Below, in pieces: positions 32,096 to 41,297 of a DNA stretch of 64,000 bases (positions are counted from its first letter, which is position 1; each line of letters opens with the position of its first letter). The DNA comes from Kitasatospora sp. NA04385 (GTDB lineage: Bacteria; Actinomycetota; Actinomycetes; Streptomycetales; Streptomycetaceae), in NCBI RefSeq assembly GCF_013364235.1, contig NZ_CP054919.1:7013728-7077727 (forward strand), written 5' to 3'. A program made the translations under genes and the position numbers. The notes below the pieces were generated by a model. The model saw nothing but the letters and a program-made list of their open reading frames with translations. It ran no database searches and was not told the DNA's origin.

Positions 32096-33517
32096 ATGAG
32101 CACGCCCCCGTCGAGCCCCCCGGCGGAGCCCGAGCAGCCGGCCGGGCCCGAGCAGCCGGACGAGGCCGAACTCGCCGCCTTCGAGCGGACGCTGGGCCGC
32201 CTGTGGCTGCTGCCCGCCGACCACCCGGTGCGGCTGCGCGCCGAGCGCGGCGCCGAGTCCTTCGTCCGCGACGGCCGGCACACCCGCCGCCGCACCCGCC
32301 GCACCGAGACCGCCCGGACCGACGCCGCCCTGGTCGGCACCACCGCCACCGGCGGCACCGGCCGCCGCGAGGACACCCCGCTGACCACCGCCGACGGCCA
32401 CCTCCCGATCGGCGAACTCGCCCGCCCGCAGCGCTGCTACGTCTGCAAGCGGCACTACCGGCAGCTCGACGGCTTCTACCACCGGCTGTGCCCCGACTGC
32501 GCGGCGGACAACACCGCCCGCCGCGCGCTCAGCACCGACCTGACCGGCCGCCGGGTGCTGCTCACCGGCGGACGCGTCAAGATCGGCTTCCAGCTGGCCC
32601 TGATGATGCTCCGCGACGGCGCCGAACTCGTCGTCACCAGCCGCTTCCCGCACGACACGCTCGCCCGCTTCCGCGCCGCCGAGGGCAGCGCGGCCTGGCT
32701 GGACCGGCTGCGGATCGTCGGCATAGACCTGCGCGACCCGCGCCAGGTTCTCGGCCTGTGCGAGCAAATGCGCGCCGAGGGAAGGCCGTTGGACATCCTG
32801 GTGAACAACGCCGCCCAGACCCTGCGCCGCCCGCCCGAGTCGTACGCCCTGCTGGCCGCGGGCGAGCACGGCACCGTGCCCGCGCAGGTCGCCCACGCGC
32901 CCGGGTTCCGCCCGATGCCCGCGCTCGCCACCGCCTGGCCCGCCGCCGAACTCGCCACCGAGCCGGGCGCGCCGCTGCCCGCCGGGATCGACACCGCGGC
33001 GGTGGACGAGGCCGGGCTGCTGCCCGACCCCGCGCCGCGCAACTCCTGGTCGGCGACGCTCGGCGGCCTCGACCCGGCCGAGGTGCTGGAGACCCAGCTG
33101 GTCAACGCGCTCGCCCCCGCGCTGCTCTGCGACCGGCTGCTGCCGCTGCTGGAGGCCTCCCCGCACCCGCGCCGCTACATCGTCAACGTCACCGCGGTGG
33201 AAGGCCGTTTCGCCGTCCGCAACAAGATGCCCGGCCACCCGCACACCAACATGGCCAAGGCCGCGCTCAACATGCTCACCCGCACCAGCGCCGCCGAACT
33301 CGCCGACCGCGGCGTCTACATGTGTGCCGTCGACACCGGCTGGATCACCGACGAGAACCCGGCCCCCAAGAAGTCCCGGCTGGCCGACCACGGCTTCCGC
33401 ACCCCGCTGGACATCGTGGACGGCGCCGCCCGGGTCTACGACCCGGTCGTCCGCGGCGAGGCCGGGGAGCCGTTCGCGGGCGTCTTCCTGAAGGATTATC
33501 GGGTGGCGGAGTGGTGA
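32096..33517 (+). CDS. zinc-ribbon SDR-fold protein lacking the catalytic tyrosine
   Basis: A 473-residue protein (GGAGGA upstream of ATG 32096). A charged N-terminal region (1-105) precedes a four-cysteine zinc-ribbon-like motif (Cys114/117 and Cys132/135), then a Rossmann SDR domain with TGGRVKIG (157-164), LDILVNNAAQ (232-241) and Lys388. Where SDRs have YxxxK it reads TNMAK (Thr384), and the preceding catalytic Ser position is Thr in NVTAVEG. An insertion of about 60 residues lies between. It may bind a nucleotide without classical reduction, or use a different mechanism. It is flanked on each side by a pair of tRNA-like genes. Confidence 0.85.
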   Translation: MSTPPSSPPAEPEQPAGPEQPDEAELAAFERTLGRLWLLPADHPVRLRAERGAESFVRDGRHTRRRTRRTETARTDAALVGTTATGGTGRREDTPLTTADGHLPIGELARPQRCYVCKRHYRQLDGFYHRLCPDCAADNTARRALSTDLTGRRVLLTGGRVKIGFQLALMMLRDGAELVVTSRFPHDTLARFRAAEGSAAWLDRLRIVGIDLRDPRQVLGLCEQMRAEGRPLDILVNNAAQTLRRPPESYALLAAGEHGTVPAQVAHAPGFRPMPALATAWPAAELATEPGAPLPAGIDTAAVDEAGLLPDPAPRNSWSATLGGLDPAEVLETQLVNALAPALLCDRLLPLLEASPHPRRYIVNVTAVEGRFAVRNKMPGHPHTNMAKAALNMLTRTSAAELADRGVYMCAVDTGWITDENPAPKKSRLADHGFRTPLDIVDGAARVYDPVVRGEAGEPFAGVFLKDYRVAEW

Positions 33518-33542
33518 GCGCAGCGTCTAGCATCACCGCGAC

Positions 33543-33615
33543 GGGCCCGTAGCACAGAGGCAGGTGCGCCGGTCTCCAGAACCGGAGGACGTCGGTTCGA
33601 ATCCGACCGGGCCCG
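33543..33615 (+). tRNA. tRNA-Trp(CCA)-like gene with the locus-specific D-arm
   Basis: A complete 7/4/5/5 cloverleaf: acceptor GGGCCCG/CGGGCCC, TA, D-stem GCAC/GTGC with 8-base loop AGAGGCAG, anticodon stem CCGGT/ACCGG with loop CTCCAGA (anticodon CCA), variable AGGAC, T-arm GTCGG-TTCGAAT-CCGAC. All stems pair fully. CCA is not encoded. Body sequence is very GC-rich and resembles its locus neighbours more than an ordinary bacterial tRNA-Trp as I recall it. It starts 25 bp after the SDR stop. Confidence 0.75.
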
Positions 33616-33627
33616 TCACCCCGAGGT

Positions 33628-33700
33628 GGGGCCGTAGCACAGCGGCAGATGCGCCGGCCTGCAAAGCCGGAGGACGCCGGTTCGAATCCGGTCGGCCCCA
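33628..33700 (+). tRNA. tRNA-Cys(GCA)-like gene with the locus-specific D-arm
   Basis: Cloverleaf with acceptor GGGGCCG/CGGCCCC, TA, D-stem GCAC/ATGC (one mismatch) around AGCGGCAG, anticodon stem CCGGC/GCCGG with loop CTGCAAA (anticodon GCA), variable AGGAC, T-arm GCCGG-TTCGAAT-CCGGT and discriminator A, with no encoded CCA. Discriminator A rather than U73 is unusual for a cysteine tRNA. It lies 12 bp after the tRNA-Trp-like gene and 51 bp before the LRR gene. Confidence 0.75.
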
Positions 33701-33751
33701 CCCCGGGAGAGCCGGCCGGGAGAACCCGGCGAGGAGCCGCAAGGAGCGGGA

Positions 33752-34932
33752 ATGGCCCAGGAGTTCGCCGGAGTCCCGTCCGTGGTGCCCCGCCCGGTCG
33801 ACGAACTCGCCCCGCTGCTCGCCTGGCTGCGCACCGGCACCGGCACCGACCGCCGGATCGACTTCCCGGCCGGCACCGCCCTCCCGGACGGCCGGCTCGA
33901 CCTGTGCAAGCAGCAACTCGGCCCGCAGGGAGCCGCGTTGGTCGCCGACGCGCTCGCCGACGCGGCAGCGGGCGCCCCCGCCGACCGGGCCCCCGTCCGG
34001 CACCTGCTGCTGGGCACCGACGGCCTCGGCGACGACGGCGCGGACGCGGTCGCCGCCCGCACCGCCGCAACCCCCGTCCACACCCTCTACCTGGGCTGCA
34101 ACGGCATCACCGCGGCCGGCGCCTGCCGGATCGCCGACCGGCTGCGCGCCTCCCCGCAGACCGTCCGCGCCCTGTGGCTCAAGCGCAACCCGCTCGGCAT
34201 CCGCGCCGGGCAGGCCGCCGCCGAACTCGTCGCCGCCGCCGAGCGCCTGCGCACCCTCGACCTGGTGCAGACCGGCCTCGACCCGGCCGGCCTGGCCGAA
34301 CTCGCCGACGCCCTGCTGGCCGGCGGCCGCCGCTTCGAACGGCTCTACTTCAGCGGCAACCCGCTCGGCCCCGCCGGAGCCGAACCGCTCGCCCGGCTGA
34401 TCGCCGCCGGCGCCACCGACGAGCTGTACGCCTCCGCCGCCGGCCTCGGCGACGGCGGCGCGCGCACGCTCGCCGCCGCGCTGCGCACCGCCCGCACGGC
34501 TGGCTGCGCCGCCTCTCGCTAGCCAGCTCCGGCTTCGGGCCGGACGCCGCCGCCGAGTTGACGGCCGCCGCGGCCGCCGCCGGAGTGGAACTGCTCGACC
34601 TCGGCCGCGTCCCCGCCGCCCGGGTGCTGGGCGCCGCCGACAACCGGATCGACCTGGCCGCCGCCGACCGGATCGGCGCCGCCCTGGCCGCCGCCCCGCA
34701 CCGCCTCCAGCACCTGGTGCTCGGCCACACCGGCGTCCGCAGCCGCGAGGCGCACCGCCTGCTCGACCACGCCGCCGGCGCCGCCACCCCCACCCGCTAC
34801 CTGTTCGGCAAGGGCGTCGCCGCCACCGTCCGCGACCGTCTGAACGTGCTCAGCGCGGCCGTCCCGCCCGCCGTCCCCGGGCCGGACGTGGCGGCGGTGC
34901 TCAGCGTGCACCGCACCGCCCCGGCCCGGTAG
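33752..34932 (+). CDS. leucine-rich-repeat (RNase-inhibitor-like) protein, frameshifted
   Basis: From ATG 33752 (AAGGAG upstream) the protein shows ribonuclease-inhibitor-type LRRs of about 28 residues, such as VRALWLKRNPLGIRAGQAAAELVAA and FERLYFSGNPLGPAGAEPLARL. The frame hits TAG at 34520, but LRR-like coding (WLRRLSLASSGFGPDAA and on to VLSVHRTAPAR, stop 34932) continues in the -1 frame from about 34494. One C seems missing from the CCC at 34491-34493. Restored length would be about 393 residues. LRRs mediate protein binding. It belongs with the tRNA-like/SDR locus by position. Real frameshift or sequencing error cannot be told apart. Confidence 0.75.
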
Positions 34933-34933
34933 T

Positions 34934-35695
34934 TCAGCGCGCCGACATCCGCAGCGCGCCGTCCATCCGGATGGTCTCGCCGTTCAGGTAGTCGTGCTCG
35001 GCGACCATCGCGACCAGCCGGGCGTACTCCTCCGGGCGGGCCAGCCGCTGCGGGAAGGTGACGGTGGCGGCCAGGCCGGAGCGGACCTCCTCGGAGAAGC
35101 CCGCCATCATCGGGGTGTCGACGATGCCCGGCGCGATGGTCACCACCCGGATGCCGTACTGGGCCAGGTCCCGGGCCGCGGTGATGGTCATCCCGGCCAC
35201 GCCCGCCTTGGACGCCGCGTAGGCGATCTGCCCGACCTGGCCCTCGAACGCCGCGATGGACGCGGTGTTGACCACCAGCCCGCGCTGCCCGGCCGGGTCC
35301 GGCTCCTGCGCGGCCATCGCCTCCGCGGCCAGCCGCATCACGTTGAAGGTGCCGACCAGGTTGACGTTCAGCACGCCGCGGAACAGGTCCAGGTCGTGCG
35401 GGCCGCGCCGGCCCACCACCCGCGCCGACGGGGCGATGCCCGCGCAGCTGACGGCCAGCCGCAGCGGACGGCCGTCGGCGGCGATCCGCTCCAGCGCCGC
35501 GCGCACCGGCTGCTCCTCGGTGACGTCCGCCCCGAGCAGGGTGACGCCGTCCGGCTGCGCGGGGGCGGACGCCACGGCCTTGGGCAGGTCGAGGCCGTAC
35601 ACGGTGGCGCCGAGCGCGGCCAGGTGGGCGGCGGTGGCCGCCCCCAGGCCGGAGGCGGCGCCGGTGACCAGGGCGGCGGTTCCGGAGAGCTGCAT
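34934..35695 (-). CDS. SDR 3-hydroxyacyl-CoA dehydrogenase type
   Basis: A 253-residue classical SDR: NAD site TGAASGLGAA (11-20), NTASIAAFEGQVGQIAYAASK with catalytic Ser, Tyr and Lys, and APGIVDTPMM. The sequence resembles type II 3-hydroxyacyl-CoA dehydrogenases of short-chain and branched fatty acyl-CoA oxidation. It lies 36 bp downstream of the acyl-CoA dehydrogenase gene and is probably co-transcribed, so both may act in beta-oxidation of the same acyl-CoA. ATG 35695 opens the frame. Confidence 0.9.
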   Translation of the reverse strand: MQLSGTAALVTGAASGLGAATAAHLAALGATVYGLDLPKAVASAPAQPDGVTLLGADVTEEQPVRAALERIAADGRPLRLAVSCAGIAPSARVVGRRGPHDLDLFRGVLNVNLVGTFNVMRLAAEAMAAQEPDPAGQRGLVVNTASIAAFEGQVGQIAYAASKAGVAGMTITAARDLAQYGIRVVTIAPGIVDTPMMAGFSEEVRSGLAATVTFPQRLARPEEYARLVAMVAEHDYLNGETIRMDGALRMSAR

Positions 35696-35731
35696 GGCGG
35701 TAAAGCCCTTTCGACGGAGGGGAGTTCGGTG

Positions 35732-36874
<1,143 letters not shown>

Positions 36875-37075
36875 GTTCCGGCTCCAAGCGGTACGCAAAG
36901 CGGTACGTCAGTACCGGTCAGCGTAGCGCAGGGTGGCGCGGCACGGGCAGCCCCCGGACGGCGGAGGCCCGGCGCCCGGGGCGCGGTGCCCCCTGCGGGG
37001 GCGATGCGGGACGGGGCGGGGTGCGGGGCGCGGCCGGGGCGCGGCCGGGCCGGGGCCGACTGTCATACTGACCGG

Positions 37076-37672
37076 GTGATCGACCGCGCAGCCGCCCCCC
37101 AGCCCACCGGACGGGGCGCCGCGCGCCGCACCGCGCTCTTCGAGGAGCTGGTGGCGCTGTTCGTGGCCGAGGGCTTCGCCCAATTCACCCTGGACGACCT
37201 GGCCGCCCGCCTGCACTGCTCCAAGCGCACCCTGTACGGCCTGGCCGGCTCCAAGGAGCAGCTGGTGCGCGCCGCCGTGGTGCACTTCTTCCGGGAGGCC
37301 ACCGCCCGGGTCGGCGCCGCGCTGGCCGCCGAGACCGACCCGGCCGCCCGGCTGGCCGCCTACCTGCGCGCGGTCTCCGCCGAGCTCGCCCCCGGATCGG
37401 CCCGGTTCTTCGACGACCTGGCCGCCTTCGAGCCCGCCGCCGAGGTCTACGGCCGCAACACCCGGGCCGCCGCCCGCCAGATCCAGCAGCTGATCGACGA
37501 CGGCGTCGCGGCCGGCGCCTTCCGCGAGACCCACGTGGCCTTCGCCGCGGACGTGATCAGCTCGGTGATGGTCCGCATCCAGCAGCGCCAGGTCGCCGAG
37601 GCCACCGGCCTGGCCGACGCCGAGGCGTACGGCCACCTGGCGGAGCTGCTGCTGCACGGCCTGCTGCGCTGA
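37076..37672 (+). CDS. TetR-family regulator
   Basis: A 198-residue TetR protein. The HTH is LFVAEGFAQFTLDDLAARLHCSKRTLYGLAGSKEQLV (about 24-60), followed by a helical ligand domain ending in AELLLHGLLR. GTG 37076 is the apparent start. Divergent from the acyl-CoA dehydrogenase/SDR pair, it is a good candidate to repress those genes in response to an acyl-CoA, as FadR-like TetR proteins do. This role is inferred from position only. Confidence 0.9.
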   Translation: MIDRAAAPQPTGRGAARRTALFEELVALFVAEGFAQFTLDDLAARLHCSKRTLYGLAGSKEQLVRAAVVHFFREATARVGAALAAETDPAARLAAYLRAVSAELAPGSARFFDDLAAFEPAAEVYGRNTRAAARQIQQLIDDGVAAGAFRETHVAFAADVISSVMVRIQQRQVAEATGLADAEAYGHLAELLLHGLLR

Positions 37673-37691
37673 ACGCGGCCGACCGGCGCGC

Positions 37692-37847
37692 TCACTCCTC
37701 CCGGGCGGGAGCCGGGGCCGGGTCGGACGCCCGCGCCGCGGGTTCGCACAGCGGGCAGCGGCCGTTCTCACGGACCCTGCCGCACTCCTCGCAGACCAGG
37801 TTCAGGAAGCAGGCGGGCTCGCCGCCCTCGGGCTCGGTCGGTTCCAT
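37692..37847 (-). CDS. small zinc-ribbon protein
   Basis: A 51-residue protein from ATG 37847, too short for routine gene calling. It has CEECGRVRENGRCPLC, two CxxC-type knuckles that probably bind one zinc, flanked by an acidic N-terminus and a Pro/Ala-rich tail. It converges on the TetR gene. Function unknown; similar small proteins are common in actinomycetes. Confidence 0.6.
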   Translation of the reverse strand: MEPTEPEGGEPACFLNLVCEECGRVRENGRCPLCEPAARASDPAPAPAREE

Positions 37848-38041
37848 CCGCCCAGTGTGCCGCGCCCCTGCGTCGCCCCGGTAGCCGCCCGCCGACCCGG
37901 GTCCGGGATCGTCCTTTCGGATAGTCCTACCTATGTCCGCCGCACGGGTTCTCGTACCCGCGCGGCGGTGCGTCGCTCCGCCGTCACCTGCGCGAACGGC
38001 TGATCCTTCCCGGAGTTGACGACGACGGAGGTGGCTGAACG

Positions 38042-38572
38042 GTGAGTATCGGTCGGCGCGGTTGGTGGCGCATCGGCATCGCGGCCGCATTGTGCGTGGC
38101 CGGGACCGGAACGGCGGCGGTGGCGTCCGGAGTGACGCCGCTCGGCGGCCGCGCGGCGGTCAGTGCGGACGAACAGCGGGCCCCGAACAGCGAGGACGGC
38201 CTACAGGTGGTGAACGTGTCGGCGGACCGCACCAAGGTGCGCGGCCTTACCGTGGTCCGCGCCCTGGTGGCCAACCTCGGCCCGAACCCGGTCACCGACC
38301 GGTTCACCGCCACCGTGCGCCTGCCCAAGGGCGTCACGGTGGAGGGCCGGATCTTCCCCGACGACTGCCACCTGGACGACCGCGGACGGGAGTTGACCTG
38401 CCGCTTCCGCAAGGGCCTCGGGTTGCGGCACTCGGCGACGGTGCTCCTCCCGCTGCGGATCGCGGACAACGTGCCCGCCGGCCAGCGGCTCTCCGGCGTG
38501 GTCGCCGTCCAGGACCCGGACCGGCCCGACCGGACCAACCCCACCCGCGCCTTCAGCATCGACGTCGAGTAG
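38042..38572 (+). CDS. secreted DUF11-like (Ig-fold) hypothetical protein
   Basis: A 176-residue protein from GTG 38042 with GGAGG upstream. It has a signal peptide (RRGWWRIGIAAALCVAGTGTAAVA). The mature part (about 52-176) is beta-rich with LVANLGPNPVTDRFTATVRLP and SATVLLPLRIADNVPAGQ, typical of DUF11-like conserved repeats that form Ig-type folds in exported proteins. One Cys pair (in DDCHL and LTCRF) may form a disulfide. No partner is evident. Confidence 0.75.
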   Translation: MSIGRRGWWRIGIAAALCVAGTGTAAVASGVTPLGGRAAVSADEQRAPNSEDGLQVVNVSADRTKVRGLTVVRALVANLGPNPVTDRFTATVRLPKGVTVEGRIFPDDCHLDDRGRELTCRFRKGLGLRHSATVLLPLRIADNVPAGQRLSGVVAVQDPDRPDRTNPTRAFSIDVE

Positions 38573-38580
38573 TCCGGTGC

Positions 38581-38626
38581 CCCGCACCCGCACCCGCACC
38601 CGCACCCGCACCCGTACCCGTACCCG
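38581..38626. repeat. CACCCG hexamer repeat, about seven copies
   Basis: A run of CACCCG units, the last two changed to TACCCG, lies between the DUF11-like gene and the GH16 gene. It is followed by C/T-rich sequence (CCTCCCGCTCCTCCCG). No gene function is apparent in this 138-base gap. Confidence 0.9.
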
Positions 38627-38710
38627 GCCCGTGCGCCGTCCCGCCCCTCCCGCTCCTCCCGCTTCTCCCGTCCTTCCGCCCCTCCCGTCTCGACGGCCGA
38701 TCGGAGCTCC

Positions 38711-40126
38711 GTGTCCCTGCCCCGCCGCGTAGCGCTGTTGTCGCTGCTGCTCGTCGTCCCGCTGCTGCCCGCCGCACCGGCCTCCGCCGCGCCGCGGATC
38801 CAGCAGCGCAGCCTCACCCCGACCAGCGCCCTGCCGGACACGCCGGTCGCGGCGAGGCTCTCGGTCGGCTCGCTCTCCACCTGCGTCACCGTCGACGAAC
38901 TCGGCGTCGCCGTCCGGGGCGCCGACCAGCAGAACCTGGACTTCCCCGGCTCGGCCGGCCGGACCAGGATCTGCCCCGGCGGCTACACCCTGACCACCGC
39001 GACCCGCAGCTTCCCGGCCGGGACGTACACCGAGTTCGGCTTCTACCGGATCGGCTCGACGTACTACAACCTGCCCAGCCAGACCCTCACCGTGGCCGCG
39101 CCCACCGTCCGCCAGCTCGCCCTGCTGCCCACCAAGGCGGTCGCCGACACCCCGGTCACCGGCACGCTCGCGCTGAACTCCACCGCCTGCCTGAACGTCG
39201 ACGAGGTCGGCATCGGCGTCCGGGACGCCGATCAGCAGGTGCTGGACTTCCCCGGCACCGCCTCCGACGTGAGGATCTGCCCGCAGGGCTACGTCCTGAC
39301 CACGGCCGCCCGGAGCTTCCCCGAGGGCACCTACACCGAGTTCGGCTGGTACCGCACCGGCAGCGAGTACCACAACCTGCCGAGCAAGACCCTGACCGTC
39401 ACCAAGTCGGTCGTCCCGCCGCAGCCGCCGATCCCGGCCGGGAAGCTGGTGTTCGACGAGAACTTCACCAACCCGCCGCTGCTCGGCACCACCTGGAACG
39501 ACAGCACCACCAGCGCGTACCGGTACGGCAACCACAACCCGGACGACGACAAGCTCGACTGGCTGCGGCCCGGCGCGCTGAGCACCGCCAACGGTGCCAA
39601 CGCCTTCACCGCCACCCCCGGCGCCAACCGGCTGGAGAACGGCGAGCAGTCCTGGGACACCGGGCTGCTCACCACCGAGAACACCCAGCAGGGCTTCCAG
39701 GTCCGCCCCGGTGACTACGCGGAGGTCCGGCTGCAACTGCCCAGCGGGTACGGCGCCTGGCCTGCGCTGTGGACGTGGAAGGACGGCGGCAACGAGATCG
39801 ACTCCTTCGAGTACCACCCGGACAACCCGAACCTGCTGGAACTCTCCAACCGGATCAACAGCGCCGGGACGTACTACACCGACGCCGACGCGATCCGCCC
39901 CGGCGCCTGGGTCAGCATCGGCGTCCACTACGGGGCGTACAACAACGACTGGTACGTCAACCACAAGCTGGTGTTCTCCGACCACACCGGCACCGGCCCG
40001 AACTGGAGCGCCTACCTGATCCTCAACCTGTCGATCAGCGCGGGCTCCTGGCACCCCTCGCCGGTCGACGGCAAGGCGATCACCACGGCCGCGGACTACC
40101 TGCGGGTGTGGCGGCCCCAGGCCTGA
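38711..40126 (+). CDS. secreted GH16-type glycoside hydrolase with two N-terminal repeats
   Basis: A 471-residue protein from GTG 38711 (GGAG 5 nt upstream), with signal peptide ending near PAAPASA. Two homologous blocks of about 95 residues (about 30-125 and 128-222) share RICPxGYxLTTAxRSFP, TYTEFGxYR and a paired Cys, and look like binding domains. A laminarinase-type GH16 domain follows (about 235-470), with the catalytic EIDSFE (Glu362, Asp364, Glu367) in WKDGGNEIDSFEYH. It should cleave a beta-1,3/1,4-glucan or galactan outside the cell. The substrate is not decided by sequence. Confidence 0.87.
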   Translation: MSLPRRVALLSLLLVVPLLPAAPASAAPRIQQRSLTPTSALPDTPVAARLSVGSLSTCVTVDELGVAVRGADQQNLDFPGSAGRTRICPGGYTLTTATRSFPAGTYTEFGFYRIGSTYYNLPSQTLTVAAPTVRQLALLPTKAVADTPVTGTLALNSTACLNVDEVGIGVRDADQQVLDFPGTASDVRICPQGYVLTTAARSFPEGTYTEFGWYRTGSEYHNLPSKTLTVTKSVVPPQPPIPAGKLVFDENFTNPPLLGTTWNDSTTSAYRYGNHNPDDDKLDWLRPGALSTANGANAFTATPGANRLENGEQSWDTGLLTTENTQQGFQVRPGDYAEVRLQLPSGYGAWPALWTWKDGGNEIDSFEYHPDNPNLLELSNRINSAGTYYTDADAIRPGAWVSIGVHYGAYNNDWYVNHKLVFSDHTGTGPNWSAYLILNLSISAGSWHPSPVDGKAITTAADYLRVWRPQA

Positions 40127-40209
40127 GCGGCGCACCTGCACCCCCGGCGGGGCGGCACCGGTACGACACCGGTGCCGCCCCGCCGGTTCTCTCCGCCGTC
40201 GGGCCTTGG

Positions 40210-40265
40210 CGACAACCCGGGTTGTCGGGGCGAGGGACAGCGGTCGGGTGACAACTCAGGTTGTC
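40210..40265. promoter_or_regulatory. pair of GACAAC-GTTGTC palindromes, candidate operators
   Basis: A perfect 18-bp palindrome CGACAACCCGGGTTGTCG lies at 40210-40227. A related imperfect one, GACAACTCAGGTTGTC, lies at 40250-40265 and overlaps the stop of the TetR gene. Centres are 39 bp apart. They are at the 3' side of that gene, between convergent genes, so they could be operators, a bidirectional termination structure or part of both. Confidence 0.5.
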
Positions 40266-41143
40266 GCAGGGGTCGGGTGGGGCTCCTCGCGGGGCCAGCG
40301 CTTGCGGGCGGCCTGGCGGGTGATGCCCAGCAGCTGGCCCACCTCGGCGAAGGAGGCGCCCGCGGCGAGCGCCTCGCGGGCCAGCCGGTCGACGCGCTCG
40401 GCCGCGGCGCGGCGCTCGGCCTCGGCGGCGGCCAGGCCCCGCAGCGGGTCGGAGACGCCGGGGACGCCGGAGACGCCGGCGGCGTCGGGGGCGTCCGGCG
40501 CGGGCGGGGCCAGCAGCGGGCGCAGGCAGGGGCCGAGCAGGGCGGTGAGCTGCTCGGCGGGCGCCCGGTCCACCTCGGGGACGCGCAGCAGGTAGCGGGA
40601 GACCAGCAGGCCCAGGACGACGGTGCCGACCAGGGTGGCGCGCAGTTCGACGTCCTCGCCGGTGAGCGCGTCGGCGACCGGGCTGTTGCCGGGGTCGGCG
40701 ACCGCGCAGCGGACCGCCTCGGCGGCCTGGGGGTGCGTCAGCATCGAGCGCAGCACCGGCATGCTGCGGTCGGGACGGCCGTCGATCTCGGCCAGCACGT
40801 GTCCGAGCAGGCGCTCGCCGTACTGCTCGGGCGGCCCGGAGAGCGCGCCGCCGAAGGAGAGCGCCACCTCGGAGGCCGCGTCGAACAGGCCCTCCTTGGA
40901 GCCGAAGTACTTCATCACCAGCGCCGGGTCGACCCCGGCCCGGTGGGCCACGGTGCGCACCGTGGTCTGCTCGTAGCCGAGCTCGGAGAAGAGCCCGCGG
41001 GCGGCGGCCAGGATCGCCTGCCTGCTGCGGGTGCGCCGCCCGCCCGGCGGCGCCCCGGCTCCGGCGGTGCCGGCTCCCGCCGGGTCGGTTCCCGTCGGCT
41101 CGGTTCCCGCGGTGTCGGCCGTCGTCGGGTCGGCTGCTGTCAC
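40256..41143 (-). CDS. TetR-family regulator with an additional C-terminal HTH
   Basis: A 295-residue protein. After a disordered Thr/Ala/Gly-rich N-terminus, the TetR HTH lies at about 40-90 (ILAAARGLFSELGYEQTTVRTVAHRAGVDPALVMKYFGSKEGLF). The ligand domain follows to about 215. The last 55 residues contain a second HTH-like segment, ALAAGASFAEVGQLLGITRQAARKRW, not part of the ordinary TetR fold. It is divergent from the MFS exporter gene and presumably represses it; the ATG-to-ATG gap is about 150 bp. The two DNA-reading heads could let it bridge sites. Confidence 0.85.
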   Translation of the reverse strand: MTAADPTTADTAGTEPTGTDPAGAGTAGAGAPPGGRRTRSRQAILAAARGLFSELGYEQTTVRTVAHRAGVDPALVMKYFGSKEGLFDAASEVALSFGGALSGPPEQYGERLLGHVLAEIDGRPDRSMPVLRSMLTHPQAAEAVRCAVADPGNSPVADALTGEDVELRATLVGTVVLGLLVSRYLLRVPEVDRAPAEQLTALLGPCLRPLLAPPAPDAPDAAGVSGVPGVSDPLRGLAAAEAERRAAAERVDRLAREALAAGASFAEVGQLLGITRQAARKRWPREEPHPTPATT

Positions 41144-41297
41144 GTCGTCTCCTGCCGGGGTGGCGGGCCACTGTTGCGGCCGTGTTTCAACGCTCGTTGA
41201 CCAATTTTCCGGGCGTCCCTACCATGAAAAAGTCTACAAGCGTCGACCGCGGCCAGGCCCTCGGCGCTTCCCTCGTCCTGCGCTCCGGGAGTCCGCC

